NCBI GenBank assembly: GCA_964428345.1
Contig: CAYRYD010000001.1
Span: 124,001 to 188,000, forward strand
Direction of reading: 5' to 3'
Origin: JABDMH01 sp964428345
Lineage (GTDB): Bacteria; Bacteroidota; Bacteroidia; Chitinophagales; Saprospiraceae
DNA length: 64,000 bases
This document shows, in pieces, positions 63,353 through 64,000 of the stretch. Positions within the stretch are counted from its first letter, which is position 1, and every line of letters begins with the position of its first letter. A model generated the notes under the pieces. The model was not told the DNA's origin, made no database searches, and was given only the letters and a program-made list of their open reading frames with translations. Position numbers and translations under genes: made by a program.

Positions 63353-63991
63353 ATGAGAACATTAACAAAAGCAATGCAGGAGGCACTGACCCCTGCTCAG
63401 GCTATTCAACTTTTAAAAGACGGCAACGCACGTTTTGTCAAGAATCTTAAATACAATCGCAATCTGCTACAACAGGTAAACGAAACATCGGATGGCCAAC
63501 ATCCCTTTGCTGTAATCCTGAGTTGCATTGATTCACGTACTTCGGCCGAGTTGATTTTTGACCAGGGTTTGGGTGATATCTTTAGTGTGCGTATTGCCGG
63601 AAATATCCTGAACGAAGACATTCTTGGCAGTATGGAATTTTCGTGTAAAGTAGCCGGAGCCAAAGTCATTATGGTGCTTGGTCACACTAAGTGCGGCGCC
63701 GTTAAAGGTGCTTGCGACGGCGTCAAAATGGGAAATCTAACCGTCCTTCTCAACAAATTAGCACCAGCCATTGCCGAAGAAAAAACGGTATTGGAAAACC
63801 GGAATGCTACCAATGGTGAATTTGTGGACAAAGTTGCTACCATAAACGTGCATCTTACAATCGAAAATATTCTTGAAAGAAGTCCGATCATCAGGGATAT
63901 GGTGCATCGTAGAGAAATTGCGATTGTCGGAGGCATGTATGATGTAGAAACCGGGATTGTTGAATTTAAGGATGAGATCCCGGAATCATGA
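63353..63991 (+). CDS. beta-class carbonic anhydrase
   Basis: The 212-residue protein interconverts carbon dioxide and bicarbonate. It has the zinc ligands Cys58 in SCIDSR, His111 and Cys114 in HTKCG, and the Asp60/Arg62 dyad. Flanking motifs are NARFVKN near 25-31 and RIAGNILNEDILGSMEFS near 80-97. It begins at the base after the SulP stop, so translation is probably coupled. It likely supplies or traps bicarbonate moved by the transporter. Confidence 0.95.
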   Translation: MRTLTKAMQEALTPAQAIQLLKDGNARFVKNLKYNRNLLQQVNETSDGQHPFAVILSCIDSRTSAELIFDQGLGDIFSVRIAGNILNEDILGSMEFSCKVAGAKVIMVLGHTKCGAVKGACDGVKMGNLTVLLNKLAPAIAEEKTVLENRNATNGEFVDKVATINVHLTIENILERSPIIRDMVHRREIAIVGGMYDVETGIVEFKDEIPES

Positions 63992-64000
63992 TTCGGTTAA

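Noticed and set aside
1..64000. CRISPR array, tRNA, rRNA, phage or insertion-sequence content
   Set aside because: No regularly spaced direct repeats, cloverleaf sequences, transposase or phage structural genes were seen on reading both strands; a covariance-model scan would be needed to exclude small RNAs.

Overview
The window looks like a chromosomal segment of a member of the Bacteroidota, most likely a Saprospiria-type gliding or particle-degrading marine or freshwater bacterium. Several signs agree. Three large secreted proteins end in type IX secretion (T9SS) sorting domains: two of type A, and one of type B with the gliding-motility-associated CHU_C form. Several start regions carry the Bacteroidota -7 promoter element TAnnTTTG, and purine-rich Shine-Dalgarno sites are generally lacking. 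Characteristic families are present, including DUF5916, DUF3078, MnmD, the bacillithiol-linked YtxJ, LytS/LytTR, NIPSNAP and PVC-type CxxCH cytochrome proteins. The genus assignment is inference. I see no rRNA, tRNA, CRISPR array, phage or insertion sequence.

Layout. 1-717: a gene-poor left edge with three hairpins, one a good terminator, and a 51-residue membrane protein. 719-2854: a divergent hexuronate pair, an SDR-type fructuronate reductase and mannonate dehydratase UxuA. 3023-6093: a YfcE-like phosphoesterase and a large T9SS protein. 6408-9352: an exported bleomycin-hydrolase-like peptidase, a DUF697/SHOCT protein and an Mrr-like nuclease. 9503-11662: trans-3-hydroxy-L-proline dehydratase and the pyruvate dehydrogenase E1 beta subunit. 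12024-17905: a thioredoxin-fold lipoprotein, the murein-recycling ligase Mpl, then a rightward run of a small lipoprotein, YtxJ, MnmD, an alpha/beta hydrolase and an EamA transporter.

17979-25065 is read leftward. It holds an acidic/Trp-His-rich/basic exported protein, two ABC-F ATPases, YqgE, FabD and FolE. The last four form an operon with a near-consensus promoter at 25167-25197. 25332-27121 is a LytS/LytTR two-component pair. 27167-29563 is another T9SS protein. 29703-32280 pairs an unknown all-helical protein with a LOG-family protein. 32377-34472 is a convergent pair tied to 3-keto-sugar chemistry: a Tat-exported Gfo/Idh/MocA oxidoreductase and a DUF1080 protein.

34593-41288 carries exported proteins: an orphan, DUF5916, CHU_C and NIPSNAP. 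41353-46140 has a 984-residue cytochrome/HEAT lipoprotein and a SulP transporter. 46315-51931 has a methyltransferase, a TPR lipoprotein, a DUF885 metallopeptidase, a Dabb protein and a DUF3078 protein. 52027-56937 has Tex, a PQQ dehydrogenase with an internal cytochrome c domain, and TspO. 57128-63991 has a cellulase-fold glycosidase, a VOC protein, a nucleoside-diphosphate-sugar epimerase-like protein, and a closing cluster of TetR regulator, small exported protein, SulP transporter and beta-carbonic anhydrase.

Together these point to an aerobic heterotroph that takes apart polysaccharides and uronates, oxidises sugars in the periplasm and exports many proteins through T9SS. The window is mostly ordinary chromosomal content. 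The least explained parts are the orphan proteins, the aromatic/His-rich T9SS protein, the thioredoxin-fold protein lacking its second active-site cysteine, and the TetR-SulP-carbonic anhydrase cluster.
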